From assembly GCF_005160265.1 (NCBI RefSeq), contig NZ_CP039865.1, positions 434,001 through 498,000 of the forward strand: a stretch of 64,000 nucleotides of DNA. The letters run 5' to 3'. Below are positions 1 through 8,082 of the stretch, piece by piece. Position numbers and translations under genes: made by a program. Position 1 is the first letter of the stretch. Every line of letters starts with the position of its first letter. The notes beneath the pieces were generated by a model that did no database searches, had not been told where the DNA came from, and worked only from the letters and a program-made list of their open reading frames with translations. The DNA is from Phreatobacter aquaticus (lineage in GTDB: Bacteria > Pseudomonadota > Alphaproteobacteria > Rhizobiales > Phreatobacteraceae).

Positions 1-619
1 GCTCCACCAGCAGGATCGTCTTGTCACCACGCGCCTTGAGGCGATGGATGAGATCGAGGATGACCGGCACCTCGTCCACCGACATGCCCGCCGTCGGCTC
101 GTCGAACATGAAGACCTCTGGCTCCATCGCCATCATGATGGCGACTTCCAGCTTGCGCTTGTCGCCATGCGGCAGGGCGGCGGCCATCGTGTCGCGGACC
201 GCCCCGAGATTGACCTCGTCGAGATAGGCCTGCGCCTGGTCGATCCAGTCGGCATGGCTCGACCAGCGGGTGAACAGGCTGGCGGCCTGGCGCTGGCGGG
301 CCTGCACGGCGAGCCGCACATTCTCGATGACCGAGAGATTGGGAAACAGGCTGGTGATCTGGAAGGCCCGGCCGATGCCGCGTGCCGTGCGGCCGGCGGC
401 GCCAAGGCCGGTGACATCCTGGCCACCCAGCAGAACCGTGCCGGAGGTGGCGGTGAGCTGGCCGGACATCAGGTTGAAATAGGTGGTCTTGCCGGCACCG
501 TTCGGGCCGACGATTGCCGTCAGCGTGCCGGAATGGAAGGCGCAGCTGACCGCGTCGACAGCCACATGCCCGCCGAAGCGGATCGTCAGGTCGCGCGTTT
601 CCAGGACGGGTTCGGGCAT
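1..619 (-). CDS. Liv-type ABC transporter ATP-binding protein (LivG-like), 3' end outside the window
   Basis: ATPase subunit of a branched-chain-amino-acid-type (HAAT) ABC importer; it would couple ATP hydrolysis to uptake through LivH/LivM-type permeases. The visible 206 residues start MPEPVLETRDLTIRFGG. They contain a Walker A motif (GPNGAGKTT, about residues 32-40), a degenerate signature region (ALPHGDKRKLEVA in place of LSxGQ, as often seen in LivG) and Walker B (VFMFDEPTAG), and break off just after the D-loop at LLVE. The ATG at 619 places the usual beta-strand before Walker A. It lies 84 bases downstream of the binding-protein gene on the same strand, so the two are probably cotranscribed. 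The substrate is unknown; the divergent CoA-catabolic cluster suggests a carboxylate rather than an amino acid, which is inference. Confidence 0.9.
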   Translation of the reverse strand, partial: MPEPVLETRDLTIRFGGHVAVDAVSCAFHSGTLTAIVGPNGAGKTTYFNLMSGQLTATSGTVLLGGQDVTGLGAAGRTARGIGRAFQITSLFPNLSVIENVRLAVQARQRQAASLFTRWSSHADWIDQAQAYLDEVNLGAVRDTMAAALPHGDKRKLEVAIMMAMEPEVFMFDEPTAGMSVDEVPVILDLIHRLKARGDKTILLVE

Positions 620-655
620 GGTCGCTTGGGCCTGCGGAAGGGCTGGAAAAGGCTC

Positions 656-685
656 CGGCCCGGAGCGGCAAGGCACTCCGGGCCG
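656..685 (-). terminator. Perfect 10-bp inverted repeat between binding-protein and ATPase genes
   Basis: The arms CGGCCCGGAG (656-665) and CTCCGGGCCG (676-685) are exact reverse complements separated by a 10-base loop. On the minus strand the hairpin follows the binding-protein stop and is followed a few bases later by TTTT. It may be a partial terminator or an mRNA-stabilising hairpin that lets the binding protein be made in excess over the ATPase, a common arrangement in ABC operons. The role is inferred from position. Confidence 0.45.
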
Positions 686-702
686 TGAGACAGGCGTAAT
701 GG

Positions 703-1917
703 TCAGTTGGTGCGGCGCGCGGTGATCGGCAGCGGCATTTCGGCAGCCGGGATGGTACGCACCAGGTCCAGCATGTCGTTGTCGCGGCCGTTCGGACGGA
801 TGCGGAAGTGATACATGTCCTGCAGCGCCTGATGGTCCTCGCGGCGGAAGGTCATCGGACCCTTCGGCGTCTGGAAGGTCAGGCCCTCAAGAGCCGTGAT
901 CAGCTTCTCGGTGTCCGGCGATCCAGCCTTCTCGAGACCGGCGACGACAGCAGCGGCAGCGGCAAAGCCACCGGCCACGAAGAAGTCCGGCGGCGCGTTG
1001 TAGCGCTTCTGGTACTCGGCCTTCAGCCAGTCATTGAGCGGATTCTGCGGGAAGCCGTAATAGTAATAGATGCCGCCCTCGGTGCCCGCGAAGGCCTTCC
1101 AGGCGTTCATCGCCGGCAGGATGTTGCCGCCGGGTGCGAGTGCGATGTTGAAGCGCTCGGGACGCATGTCGACGAACTTCGCCATCGGATGGGCGCCGGC
1201 CCAGATGAAGCCGATCACCCGCTTGCCGGGCCGGTCGCGCAGCGCGCCGAACAGGCGCTCGGCGAAGGGCGAGAAGTCGGCGGTGTTGCCGGCGGCATAT
1301 TCCTCGGCGACGATCTTGGCGCGCGGACGGATGGCGGCAAGCGCTGCCTTGTAGGCGGCAACACCGTCGCGGCCGAAGGCCGTGTCGAGGCCGAGCATGC
1401 CGATGAACACATCCTCGTTCTCAGGCACCGAGGCGGCAGCGGCGAGCGCGTCCTGATAGGACGAGCGACCCGTGCGGAAGATGTAGCGGTTCCAGCGCTC
1501 GCCGGTGATCGAATCGGCCACCGCCGGCTCGACGATCAGGATGCGCTTGTGCTCTTCCGCCACCGGCAGCATGGCGAGCGCCACCGGCGAACCGGTCGTG
1601 CCGACCGCGATATCGGCCTTGTCGTCGCCATAGCATTCTTCGAGCAGCGCCTTGCCGCGATCGGGACGCAGCTGGTCGTCCTTGACGATGACGGAGAGGC
1701 GCATGTTGCCCACCTGCATCGTGCCGCGGGTGAGGAATTCCAGCCCCATCATGAAGCCGTTCTCGGTCTGCTTGGCATAGGCCTCGAGCGGTCCGGTGCG
1801 GCCCGCGATGAGGCAGATCTTGACGTCGCGGGTCTGGGCCTGGGCTTCGCCGATCGGGCCGACGAGGGCGGCTGAGGCGAGCGCAAACGCCGCGGCAGCG
1901 GCTTTCATCATCTGCAT
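703..1917 (-). CDS. ABC transporter substrate-binding protein, branched-chain amino acid/amide family
   Basis: Periplasmic binding protein of type I fold (Peripla_BP_6 family), 404 residues, near the usual 380-410. A Sec signal peptide covers about residues 1-27 (KAAAAAFALASAALVG, cleavage after AQA). The mature protein opens with the family-typical DVKICLIAGRTGPLEAYAKQ. The ATG at 1917 has a strong GGGAGG ribosome site five bases upstream. It is the first gene of the minus-strand operon that runs off the left edge, and is divergent from a TetR gene that may control it. The ligand cannot be read from sequence; neighbours for CoA ligation and beta-oxidation-like steps suggest an organic acid. 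Confidence 0.92.
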   Translation of the reverse strand: MQMMKAAAAAFALASAALVGPIGEAQAQTRDVKICLIAGRTGPLEAYAKQTENGFMMGLEFLTRGTMQVGNMRLSVIVKDDQLRPDRGKALLEECYGDDKADIAVGTTGSPVALAMLPVAEEHKRILIVEPAVADSITGERWNRYIFRTGRSSYQDALAAAASVPENEDVFIGMLGLDTAFGRDGVAAYKAALAAIRPRAKIVAEEYAAGNTADFSPFAERLFGALRDRPGKRVIGFIWAGAHPMAKFVDMRPERFNIALAPGGNILPAMNAWKAFAGTEGGIYYYYGFPQNPLNDWLKAEYQKRYNAPPDFFVAGGFAAAAAVVAGLEKAGSPDTEKLITALEGLTFQTPKGPMTFRREDHQALQDMYHFRIRPNGRDNDMLDLVRTIPAAEMPLPITARRTN

Positions 1918-1945
1918 AGGATCCTCCCTGATCCGAATGTTAAAC

Positions 1946-1959
1946 TGACACTTGAGTCA
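1946..1959. promoter_or_regulatory. Candidate TetR operator, TGAC-N6-GTCA
   Basis: TGACACTTGAGTCA is an interrupted palindrome in the divergent intergenic region between the binding-protein gene and the TetR gene. TetR proteins usually bind dyads in such regions and repress both directions. The half-sites are only four bases long, so chance occurrence is possible. Confidence 0.3.
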
Positions 1960-2068
1960 TGTTTCATGTGACGCTAACCTCAGGTCCAATTCTCGTCAAG
2001 CGCCCCGACACTTCCACGGCGCCATGACGCAATCAAAACGAAGCTTCTGGGAAACGCGCTGGCCGGTC

Positions 2069-2689
2069 ATGACATCGATCCATCCTCAGGGCCCATTGCC
2101 GGCGCCCAAGACCAAACGCGGCGAACGCACCCGCCAGAAGATTCTCGACGCCGCCGAGCGCGAGATCGGCGCCAAGGGGTTTGCCGAGGCATCGATTGCC
2201 GCCATCACCGCCGAGGCCGATGTCGCCCAGGGCACATTCTACCTCTATTTCCGCACCAAGGAGGATGTGCTGCGCGAGCTCGTCCTGCGCATGGGCCGCA
2301 GGCTGCGCCGTCACCTCACCATGGCGGTGACCGGCGCCACCAGCCGGATGGAGGCCGAGCGCCACGGCCTGCACGCGTTCCTCGCCTTCGTGCGCGACAA
2401 TCCCAATCTCTACCGTGTCGTCGCGGAATCGCAGTTCGTCGACGCGACCGTCCACAAGGCCTATTACGACGCCTTCGCGGCCAATTACCGCGAGGCGCTG
2501 GAGGCTGCCGAGGCCGAGGGCGAGATCACCAAGGGCGATGCCGAGGTGCGCGCCTGGGCGCTGATGGGCGTCGCCGACATGGTGGGACGCCGCTACGCAC
2601 TCTACGACCCCAAGGCCTCGCTGCACGATGCGGCGGAGGCGGCTTACGACTTCATCGCCAATGGATTGATGGAGCGCCGCCATGGCTGA
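2069..2689 (+). CDS. TetR/AcrR family transcriptional regulator
   Basis: DNA-binding repressor of the TetR family, about 206 residues from the ATG at 2069 (start MTSIHPQGPLPAPK). The helix-turn-helix is clear near residues 18-60: KRGERTRQKILDAAE, GFAEASIAAITAEADVAQG and TFYLYFRTKEDVL. The C-terminal ligand domain is not diagnostic. Earlier starts exist (ATG at 2024, TTG at 1952), but the 1952 start would lie inside the candidate operator and add a non-conserved tail. The stop overlaps the start of the next gene by eight bases, so it is the first gene of the catabolic operon. It probably senses a CoA thioester or its parent acid, as FadR/PaaR-like TetR proteins do; that is inference. Confidence 0.88.
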   Translation: MTSIHPQGPLPAPKTKRGERTRQKILDAAEREIGAKGFAEASIAAITAEADVAQGTFYLYFRTKEDVLRELVLRMGRRLRRHLTMAVTGATSRMEAERHGLHAFLAFVRDNPNLYRVVAESQFVDATVHKAYYDAFAANYREALEAAEAEGEITKGDAEVRAWALMGVADMVGRRYALYDPKASLHDAAEAAYDFIANGLMERRHG

Positions 2690-3455
2690 GCCGCTGGTTC
2701 TCACCTCGGTTGAGGGCGCAACTGCGACCCTCATCCTCAACCGCCCGGCCCGCCACAACAGCCTGGTGCCCGAGCTGCTCGAGGAGCTGTCGGAAGCGAT
2801 CGACAGCCTCGATACCCACGCCCTCTCCTGCCTGGTCCTGGCCGCCAATGGCCGCAGCTTCTCCACCGGCGGCGATGTCGCGGGCTTCGCCGATCTGCCG
2901 CGTGGACAGCGCCGCATCTATGCCGACCGGCTGGTTGGCCTGCTGAACACCGTCATCCTGCAGCTGATCGACTGCCCCGTGCCGGTGATCGCCCGCGTGC
3001 AGGGACCGGTTACCGGCGGCTCCTGCGCGCTGGTCTTCGCTTCCGATCTGGTCGCCTTCGGCCCGCGCGCCTTCGTCCAGTCCTATTATGTCGATGTCGG
3101 CTTCGCCCCCGATGGCGGCTGGACGGCGCTGCTGCCCGAGCGGATCGGCGTGACCCGCGCTTCCGCGATCCAGATGCTCAACCGGCGCATCGGCGCCGAC
3201 GAGGCCCTGGCGCTCGGGCTCGCCACGCGGCTGGTGGCCGAGGCCGATCTCGACGCCACTATCGCCGACTGGACAACGACGCTTGCGGGCAAGGTGCGCG
3301 GATCGCTGGTCGCCACCCGCGCCCTGCTGACACCTCCGGCCCGTCGCCTGGTTCTCGCCGACGCGCTGGAGCGCGAGCGCCAGCGCTTCCTGAGCCTCAT
3401 CGAGACCGACGAGACCGAGGCCGGCATGGCCCGCTTCCTCGGGAGAGCCGCATGA
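2682..3455 (+). CDS. Enoyl-CoA hydratase/isomerase (crotonase) family protein
   Basis: Crotonase-fold enzyme of 257 residues acting on CoA thioesters in the cytoplasm. The oxyanion-hole segments are visible: GRSFSTGGDVAGF near residues 60-72 and VQGPVTGGSCALVFASDLV near residues 106-124. The C-terminal region has the crotonase helix with ARFLGRAA at the end. The usual hydratase glutamate pair is not obvious, so hydration is not certain; isomerase or thioesterase activity is possible. The ATG overlaps the TetR stop (2682-2689) and the stop overlaps the ligase start, indicating translational coupling. Confidence 0.87.
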   Translation: MAEPLVLTSVEGATATLILNRPARHNSLVPELLEELSEAIDSLDTHALSCLVLAANGRSFSTGGDVAGFADLPRGQRRIYADRLVGLLNTVILQLIDCPVPVIARVQGPVTGGSCALVFASDLVAFGPRAFVQSYYVDVGFAPDGGWTALLPERIGVTRASAIQMLNRRIGADEALALGLATRLVAEADLDATIADWTTTLAGKVRGSLVATRALLTPPARRLVLADALERERQRFLSLIETDETEAGMARFLGRAA

Positions 3456-4960
3456 AGACCATTCCCGACCTCTGCCGCCGCCGCGCCGAGCTGACGCCTG
3501 ACAAGACCGCCTTCGCCGAGATCGCCACGGGCCGGCGCTTCACCTTTGCCGAGATCGACGCCCATGTCGGGCAAGCCGCGGCGCTGTTTGCCAGCCTCGG
3601 CCTTGGCGAGGGCGACCGCATCGCCGTGCTCTGCCACAACCGGGCGGCCTTTTTCGAGATCCTGTTCGCCTGCGCCCGGGCCAAGATCATCCTGGTGCCG
3701 CTCAACTGGCGCCAGACGCCGGCCGAGCTTGCCCCCATCCTGGCCGATTGCCGGCCCAAACTGCTGATCGCCGACGAGCCGACATGGGAGCTCGCCGAGC
3801 GCCTCGCCTCGCCCGCCCTGACGCTGATGTCTTTTGCCGACTACGAGACACGGCGCGATGCCACGCCCACGCCCAGCGGTCCGGTCGAGCCCTGGGACAC
3901 CGATCGCGTCTGGTACCTGCTCTACACCTCGGGCACGACCGGCGCGCCGAAAGCCGTCATTCAGACGCCCGGCATGGCGCTCGCCAATGCGGTGAACATC
4001 CAGCAGGGCACCGGCATGGGCCCGGACGACCAGACGCTGAACTTCCTGCCGCTGTTCCACACCGCCGGCATCAATCTCCATGCCTTGCCGCTGTTCATCC
4101 AGGGCGGACTGTCGCACATCATCCCGAAATTCGAGCCCGACATCGTGCTCTACCTGATCGCGGCCGGGAACCTCACCCTGTTCTTCGGCGTGCCGGCCAT
4201 CTATCAGGCGATCAGCCTGCACCCCCGCTTCGCCACCACCGATTTCTCATCGGTCCGCTCCTTCGGCTGCGGCGGCGCGCCGCTCTCCGAAAGCCTGATC
4301 CGCGCCTTCCTCGATCGCGGCGTCATGGTCTGCAACGGCATGGGCATGACCGAAACGGGCCCCACCGTCTTCTTCATGGACCAGGCCCATGCGCTTCAAA
4401 AGATCGGCTCGGTCGGCAAGCCGCAGATCCTCGCCGAGGTGCGCTTGGTCGATATCCACGACCGCGACGTTCCACGTGGCGAGCGCGGCGAACTCCTGTT
4501 CCGCGGACCCGGCATCACGCCCGGCTATTTCAACAATCCCGCAGCCACCGAAAAGGCCTTCGCGCCCGGTGGCTGGCTGCGCTCCGGCGATGTCGGCCGG
4601 CAGGACGAGGACGGCTATTTCTACCTCGTCGACCGGATCAAGGACATGTTCATTTCCGGCGGCGAGAACGTCTATCCCGCCGAAGTCGAGATCGTGCTGC
4701 ACGCCCATCCGGCCGTGCTGGAGGCCGCCGTCCTCGGCGTGCCGGATGCCAAATGGGGCGAGGTCGGCCATGCGGTGATCGTGCTGCGGCCGGGCATGAC
4801 CAGCGACGTCGAGACGCTGAAGGCCCATGCGCGCGCCCATCTCGCCGCCTACAAGGTGCCGAAACACGTGACGCTGGTGGAGGACTTCCCGCGCACTGCC
4901 GCCGGCAAGATCCAGAAGCACGTGCTGCGCGCCATCGTGGCCGGGGGAACCCTGCCATGA
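3452..4960 (+). CDS. AMP-dependent acyl-CoA synthetase (class I adenylate-forming)
   Basis: Activates a carboxylic acid to its CoA thioester through an acyl-AMP intermediate. At 502 residues it has the expected family length. The motifs are complete: the P-loop-like YTSGTTGAPKAV near residue 155, the A5 motif GMTETGP near residue 300, the hinge-preceding LRSGDVGRQDEDGYFYLVDR and the C-terminal lysine motif PRTAAGKIQKHVLR. The chain-length or aromatic specificity cannot be read. It overlaps both neighbours by four bases (ATGA), placing it in a tight operon with crotonase and MaoC genes, consistent with activation of an imported acid before beta-oxidation-like steps. Confidence 0.93.
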   Translation: MKTIPDLCRRRAELTPDKTAFAEIATGRRFTFAEIDAHVGQAAALFASLGLGEGDRIAVLCHNRAAFFEILFACARAKIILVPLNWRQTPAELAPILADCRPKLLIADEPTWELAERLASPALTLMSFADYETRRDATPTPSGPVEPWDTDRVWYLLYTSGTTGAPKAVIQTPGMALANAVNIQQGTGMGPDDQTLNFLPLFHTAGINLHALPLFIQGGLSHIIPKFEPDIVLYLIAAGNLTLFFGVPAIYQAISLHPRFATTDFSSVRSFGCGGAPLSESLIRAFLDRGVMVCNGMGMTETGPTVFFMDQAHALQKIGSVGKPQILAEVRLVDIHDRDVPRGERGELLFRGPGITPGYFNNPAATEKAFAPGGWLRSGDVGRQDEDGYFYLVDRIKDMFISGGENVYPAEVEIVLHAHPAVLEAAVLGVPDAKWGEVGHAVIVLRPGMTSDVETLKAHARAHLAAYKVPKHVTLVEDFPRTAAGKIQKHVLRAIVAGGTLP

Positions 4961-5349
4961 TCGCCACCGGCCCGCTGTTTCGCCAGACCATGAGCCTGAG
5001 CCAGGCCGATTTCGACCTGTTCGCCCGGGTCAGCGGCGACGACAACCCGATCCATGTCGATCCGGACTTTTCCGCCCGCACCCGCTTCGGCCGCACCGTC
5101 TCCCACGGCATGCTGCTCTATTCCAGGCTCTGGGGCCTGGTCGGCCAGCACATCCCCGGTGGACGCCAGCTCACCCAGTCGCTGATGTTCCCGGCGCCGA
5201 CCTTCGCCGGCGAACCTGTCATCTGCGAAGCGAGTGTTGACGCCATCACCGACGGGATCGCGAGCCTGACGCTCACCATCACCCGTGCCCGCGACGGCGA
5301 GACGGTCTGCGCCGCCGCCGCCACCTGGCAGACCGGGAGCGCATCATGA
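4957..5349 (+). CDS. MaoC family (R)-hydratase, catalytic hot-dog protein
   Basis: Single hot-dog-fold hydratase of 130 residues, the size of PhaJ-like enoyl-CoA hydratases. The hydratase-2 motif is intact: SGDDNPIHVDPDFSART (about residues 26-42) with catalytic Asp and His, followed by FGRTVSHGMLLYSRL. It starts at the ATG overlapping the ligase stop and ends overlapping the start of a second, non-catalytic MaoC-like gene. The pair resembles the heterodimeric MaoC hydratases of actinobacterial steroid degradation, in which one subunit carries the active site; whether these two assemble is inference. Confidence 0.88.
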   Translation: MIATGPLFRQTMSLSQADFDLFARVSGDDNPIHVDPDFSARTRFGRTVSHGMLLYSRLWGLVGQHIPGGRQLTQSLMFPAPTFAGEPVICEASVDAITDGIASLTLTITRARDGETVCAAAATWQTGSAS

Positions 5350-5720
5350 AGGTCGGGGACCGCGCCTCCCGCTCGCGCAGCTACACCGCGGCCGATATCG
5401 CCGATTTCGCCCGGCTTGCCGGTGCCGCGCCATCTCATATCACGGCGATCCCCGAGCCGCTGATCGGCGCCCTGTTCTCCTATCTGCTGGGCGTCGAATT
5501 GCCGGGCCCCGGCACCAATTACCTCAAACAGGAGATCGCCTTCCACGCCGCGGCCCGCCTCGATGAGGAGGTGACCGCGACCGTCGAAATCACCCGGCTG
5601 CGCCCCGACAAGCATCTCTGCGACCTCGCAACCACGCTCACCGGCGCCGATGGCCGGCTGATCGCCTCGGGCCGCGCCCTCGTCCTGATCAAGGACGTCG
5701 CCAAGCCGGTCGAGGCCTGA
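5346..5720 (+). CDS. MaoC-like hot-dog protein lacking the hydratase Asp
   Basis: Second hot-dog-fold protein (124 residues), four bases overlapping the first. The fold is supported by PLIGALFSYLLGVELPGPG and YLKQEIAFHAAARLDEEVTA, typical of MaoC domains. At the position of the GDxNPxH motif it reads AGAAPSHI (about residues 25-32), so the catalytic Asp is absent. It is therefore likely to be a structural or substrate-binding partner of the upstream catalytic subunit rather than a hydratase on its own. The stop lies two bases before the next start. Confidence 0.78.
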   Translation: MKVGDRASRSRSYTAADIADFARLAGAAPSHITAIPEPLIGALFSYLLGVELPGPGTNYLKQEIAFHAAARLDEEVTATVEITRLRPDKHLCDLATTLTGADGRLIASGRALVLIKDVAKPVEA

Positions 5721-5722
5721 TC

Positions 5723-6517
5723 ATGGCGCGCCCGTCCGCCATCGATATCGGCCAGGGCCGGCCGCTGGTCTTCCTGCATGGCTGGTCCATGGATGGCAGC
5801 CTGTTTGCCGGCCAGCATGCCCTGAGCCGGCAAGGCCTTCGGGTGATCATCCCGGACCTCCGCGGCCACGAACCGGGCGCAACGCGCGAGGAAACGATCA
5901 CCATCGCCGACCTCGCCGATGATGTCGCTGCCCTGCTGGCGGAAAAGCAGCTCGACCGCGCCGTGCTGATCGGCTGGTCGATGGGCGCGACAGTCATGTT
6001 CGACCATGCCCGTCGCCACGGCACGGCGGGACTGGCCGGTCTCGTCTCGATCGACATGACCGCCATGGTGCCGAATGCGCCGGATTGGCAGCTCGGCCTG
6101 TCGAACGGCCAGACGCTCGCCGAGACATTGGCCGCAGCCGAGCGCATGGGTCCCAACTGGACGGCCTATGCGCCAAAGATCGCCGAAGCCCTGTTCGCGC
6201 CGGGCCACGATCTGGCAAGCGAGGCGTATCGCCACGCCGCCCGCATCTGCGCCGCCAAGGACGGCGCCACCATGGCCGGCCTCTGGCGCTCGCTGGTCAG
6301 CGCCGACCACCGCGCGACAGTCGCGAGCCTGGCCGTGCCGATCCTCTCCATCGCGGGGGCCGAGAGCCGGCTCTACCGCCCCGATGTCGGCCGCTGGATC
6401 GCCGACCACGCGCCACATGGCCGGTCCATCGCCATTCCGAAGGCCGGTCACGCGCCGCATGTCGAGCAGGCAGAGGCCTTCAACGCAGCGCTGATGGGGT
6501 TTGCTGCGAGGCTTTAG
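5723..6517 (+). CDS. Alpha/beta hydrolase
   Basis: Alpha/beta-hydrolase-fold enzyme of 264 residues, cytoplasmic (no signal peptide). The oxyanion HGWSMDG motif is near residue 19, the nucleophile elbow GWSMGA near residue 82 and the catalytic His in AGHAPHVEQ near residue 243. It closes the tight operon that starts with tetR. It may cleave a ring-opened product or hydrolyse an ester or thioester in the same pathway. The substrate is unknown. After its stop there is a 362-base gap with a palindromic element. Confidence 0.85.
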   Translation: MARPSAIDIGQGRPLVFLHGWSMDGSLFAGQHALSRQGLRVIIPDLRGHEPGATREETITIADLADDVAALLAEKQLDRAVLIGWSMGATVMFDHARRHGTAGLAGLVSIDMTAMVPNAPDWQLGLSNGQTLAETLAAAERMGPNWTAYAPKIAEALFAPGHDLASEAYRHAARICAAKDGATMAGLWRSLVSADHRATVASLAVPILSIAGAESRLYRPDVGRWIADHAPHGRSIAIPKAGHAPHVEQAEAFNAALMGFAARL

Positions 6518-6879
6518 CGACGCTCGTCGCAGCGCCAACTTACCGCGCACACAATCGTCACCCCCGGCGAGCGAAGCGAGGGAAGGGGGTCCAGGAGCCG
6601 CTTGCCGCACACTCTCCCCCATGGCGTCGCCGGATCGACGTTGTTGCAGGTTCGGATCTGTTTGGCCCCTGGATCCCCTTCCCTCGGCCTTTGGCCTCGC
6701 CGGGGATGACGATCCTGCTGGAGTGGCGGGTGCGCGCTCAAGCGCGTACTACCCTGATCATCACCCCATCCCCCGTCCGGCCCACGACCTGTCATGCCGG
6801 CTGCCCTCTTCCCCGTTCGGCCCTCCACACCCTAGTGTGGCGGCCCAGCAGGAAACCAGCCAAGGCGAACCAGCCGACC
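6518..6879. other. Intergenic gap carrying a palindromic repeat element
   Basis: The 362 bases between the alpha/beta hydrolase and the CoA-transferase contain no convincing gene. Open frames across it are extensions of neighbouring frames. Most of it is a long inverted-repeat element (6554-6713, described separately). The rest has no recognisable promoter beyond an AAGGCG ribosome site before the CoA-transferase. Confidence 0.6.
6554..6713. repeat. Dispersed palindromic element, copy 1 (GTCACCCCCGGCGAGCG family)
   Basis: The outer arms begin CGTCACCCCCGGCGAGCG and end CGCCGGGGATGACG. Both contain GGGAAGGGG-type cores (GAGGGAAGGGGGTCCAGG on the left, CCCCTGGATCCCCTTCCC on the right), so the whole folds as a long interrupted hairpin with a roughly 60-base central loop. 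Two further copies occur at 12577-12713 and 61711-61878, each between genes. It is a non-coding REP/BIME-like mobile palindrome. Confidence 0.8.
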
Positions 6880-8073
6880 ATGCCGCGCCCCCGTCCCTCT
6901 ACCGCCCTCGACCATCTGCGCGTCCTCGACCTGACGCGGGTGCGCGCCGGCCCCACCTGCTGCCGCGTGCTCGCCGATTTCGGCGCCGACGTCATCAAGA
7001 TCGAGGCGCCGCCCGGCGTCGATCCGAACGAGGCCATGTCCGGCAGCCGCCACGGCTCGGACATGCAGAACCTGCACCGCAACAAGCGATCGCTGGCGCT
7101 CAACCTCAAGACCGATGAGGGCCGCAAGGTCTTCCTCAAACTGGTCGAGACCGCCGATATCGTTGTCGAGAACTACCGGCCCGACGTGAAGGACCGCCTG
7201 GGCATCGGCTACGAGACGCTGAAGGCGATCAATCCGCGCATCATCCTGGCTTCCGTCTCCGGCTTCGGCCAGGACGGCCCCTATCGCACCCGCGCCGGCT
7301 TCGACCAGATCGCGCAGGGCATGGGCGGACTGATGGGCATTACCGGCTTTCCCGGCCAGGGGCCGATGCGCGCCGGCATCGCGGTCGCCGATTCCGCCGC
7401 CGGCATCTATGCCGCGACCGGCATTCTCGTCGCGCTGGCCGAGCGCGAGAAATCCGGCGAGGGCCAGTGGATACAGACCTCGCTGCTGCAGGCCATGATC
7501 GCCATGTGCGACTTCCAGGCGGCGAGCTTCACAGTCGATGGCAAGGTGCCGCCGCAGAACGGCAACGACCACCCGAACTCCACCCCGATGGGCGTGCTCC
7601 CCGCCAGCGACGGCTTCATCAATATCGGCGTCGGTGGCGAGGGCCAGTGGAAGGCCTTCTGCAAGGCGATCGACCGCGAGGACCTCACCGCCCATCCCGA
7701 CTATGCCAATGCCAACCAGCGCTATGCCAACCGCCCCGCCCTAATGGCGTTGATCGGCGATCTGACCAAGACCCAACCTTGCGCCTTCTGGCTCGACAAA
7801 TTCGAGGCCCAGGGCGTGCCGGCCGGCCCGATCTACGCGATGGACCAGGTGTTCGACGATCCGCAGGTCCAGCACCTCGGCATGGCCGCCCCCGTGCACC
7901 ATCCCGTGCGCGGCGAGATCCGCCTGATCGCCCAGCCGCTGGTCATGTCGCGCACATCGCCCGCCATTGAAACACCGACGCCGGAATCCGGCGAGCATAC
8001 CGACGAAATCCTCCGCGAGGCCGGCTTTCCCGAGACCGAGATCGCCCGCCTCCGCTCAGCCAGCATCATCTGA
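6880..8073 (+). CDS. CaiB/BaiF family CoA-transferase (class III)
   Basis: Transfers CoA between thioesters and free acids by the type III (formyl-CoA transferase) mechanism; 397 residues from the ATG at 6880 (MPRPRPSTALDHLRVLDLT), the family length. The N-terminal VLADFGADVIKIEAP and HRNKRSLALNLKTDEG motifs are typical, and the likely catalytic Asp lies in GIAVADSAAGIYA near residue 170. An open frame extends upstream to 6085 but crosses the palindromic element and the preceding gene, so the later ATG with AAGGCG upstream was chosen. It is followed after nine bases by an enoyl-CoA hydratase and belongs to the CoA-thioester cluster. Confidence 0.92.
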   Translation: MPRPRPSTALDHLRVLDLTRVRAGPTCCRVLADFGADVIKIEAPPGVDPNEAMSGSRHGSDMQNLHRNKRSLALNLKTDEGRKVFLKLVETADIVVENYRPDVKDRLGIGYETLKAINPRIILASVSGFGQDGPYRTRAGFDQIAQGMGGLMGITGFPGQGPMRAGIAVADSAAGIYAATGILVALAEREKSGEGQWIQTSLLQAMIAMCDFQAASFTVDGKVPPQNGNDHPNSTPMGVLPASDGFINIGVGGEGQWKAFCKAIDREDLTAHPDYANANQRYANRPALMALIGDLTKTQPCAFWLDKFEAQGVPAGPIYAMDQVFDDPQVQHLGMAAPVHHPVRGEIRLIAQPLVMSRTSPAIETPTPESGEHTDEILREAGFPETEIARLRSASII

Positions 8074-8082
8074 ACCAAGGAC

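Noticed and set aside
1952-2023. N-terminal extension of the TetR gene from a TTG at 1952
   Set aside because: The extension has no helix-turn-helix residues and begins inside the candidate operator; the start at 2069 (or 2024) gives the family layout.
6554-6713. CRISPR array
   Set aside because: Arms are inverted, not direct, repeats; there are no regular spacers or cas genes anywhere in the window.
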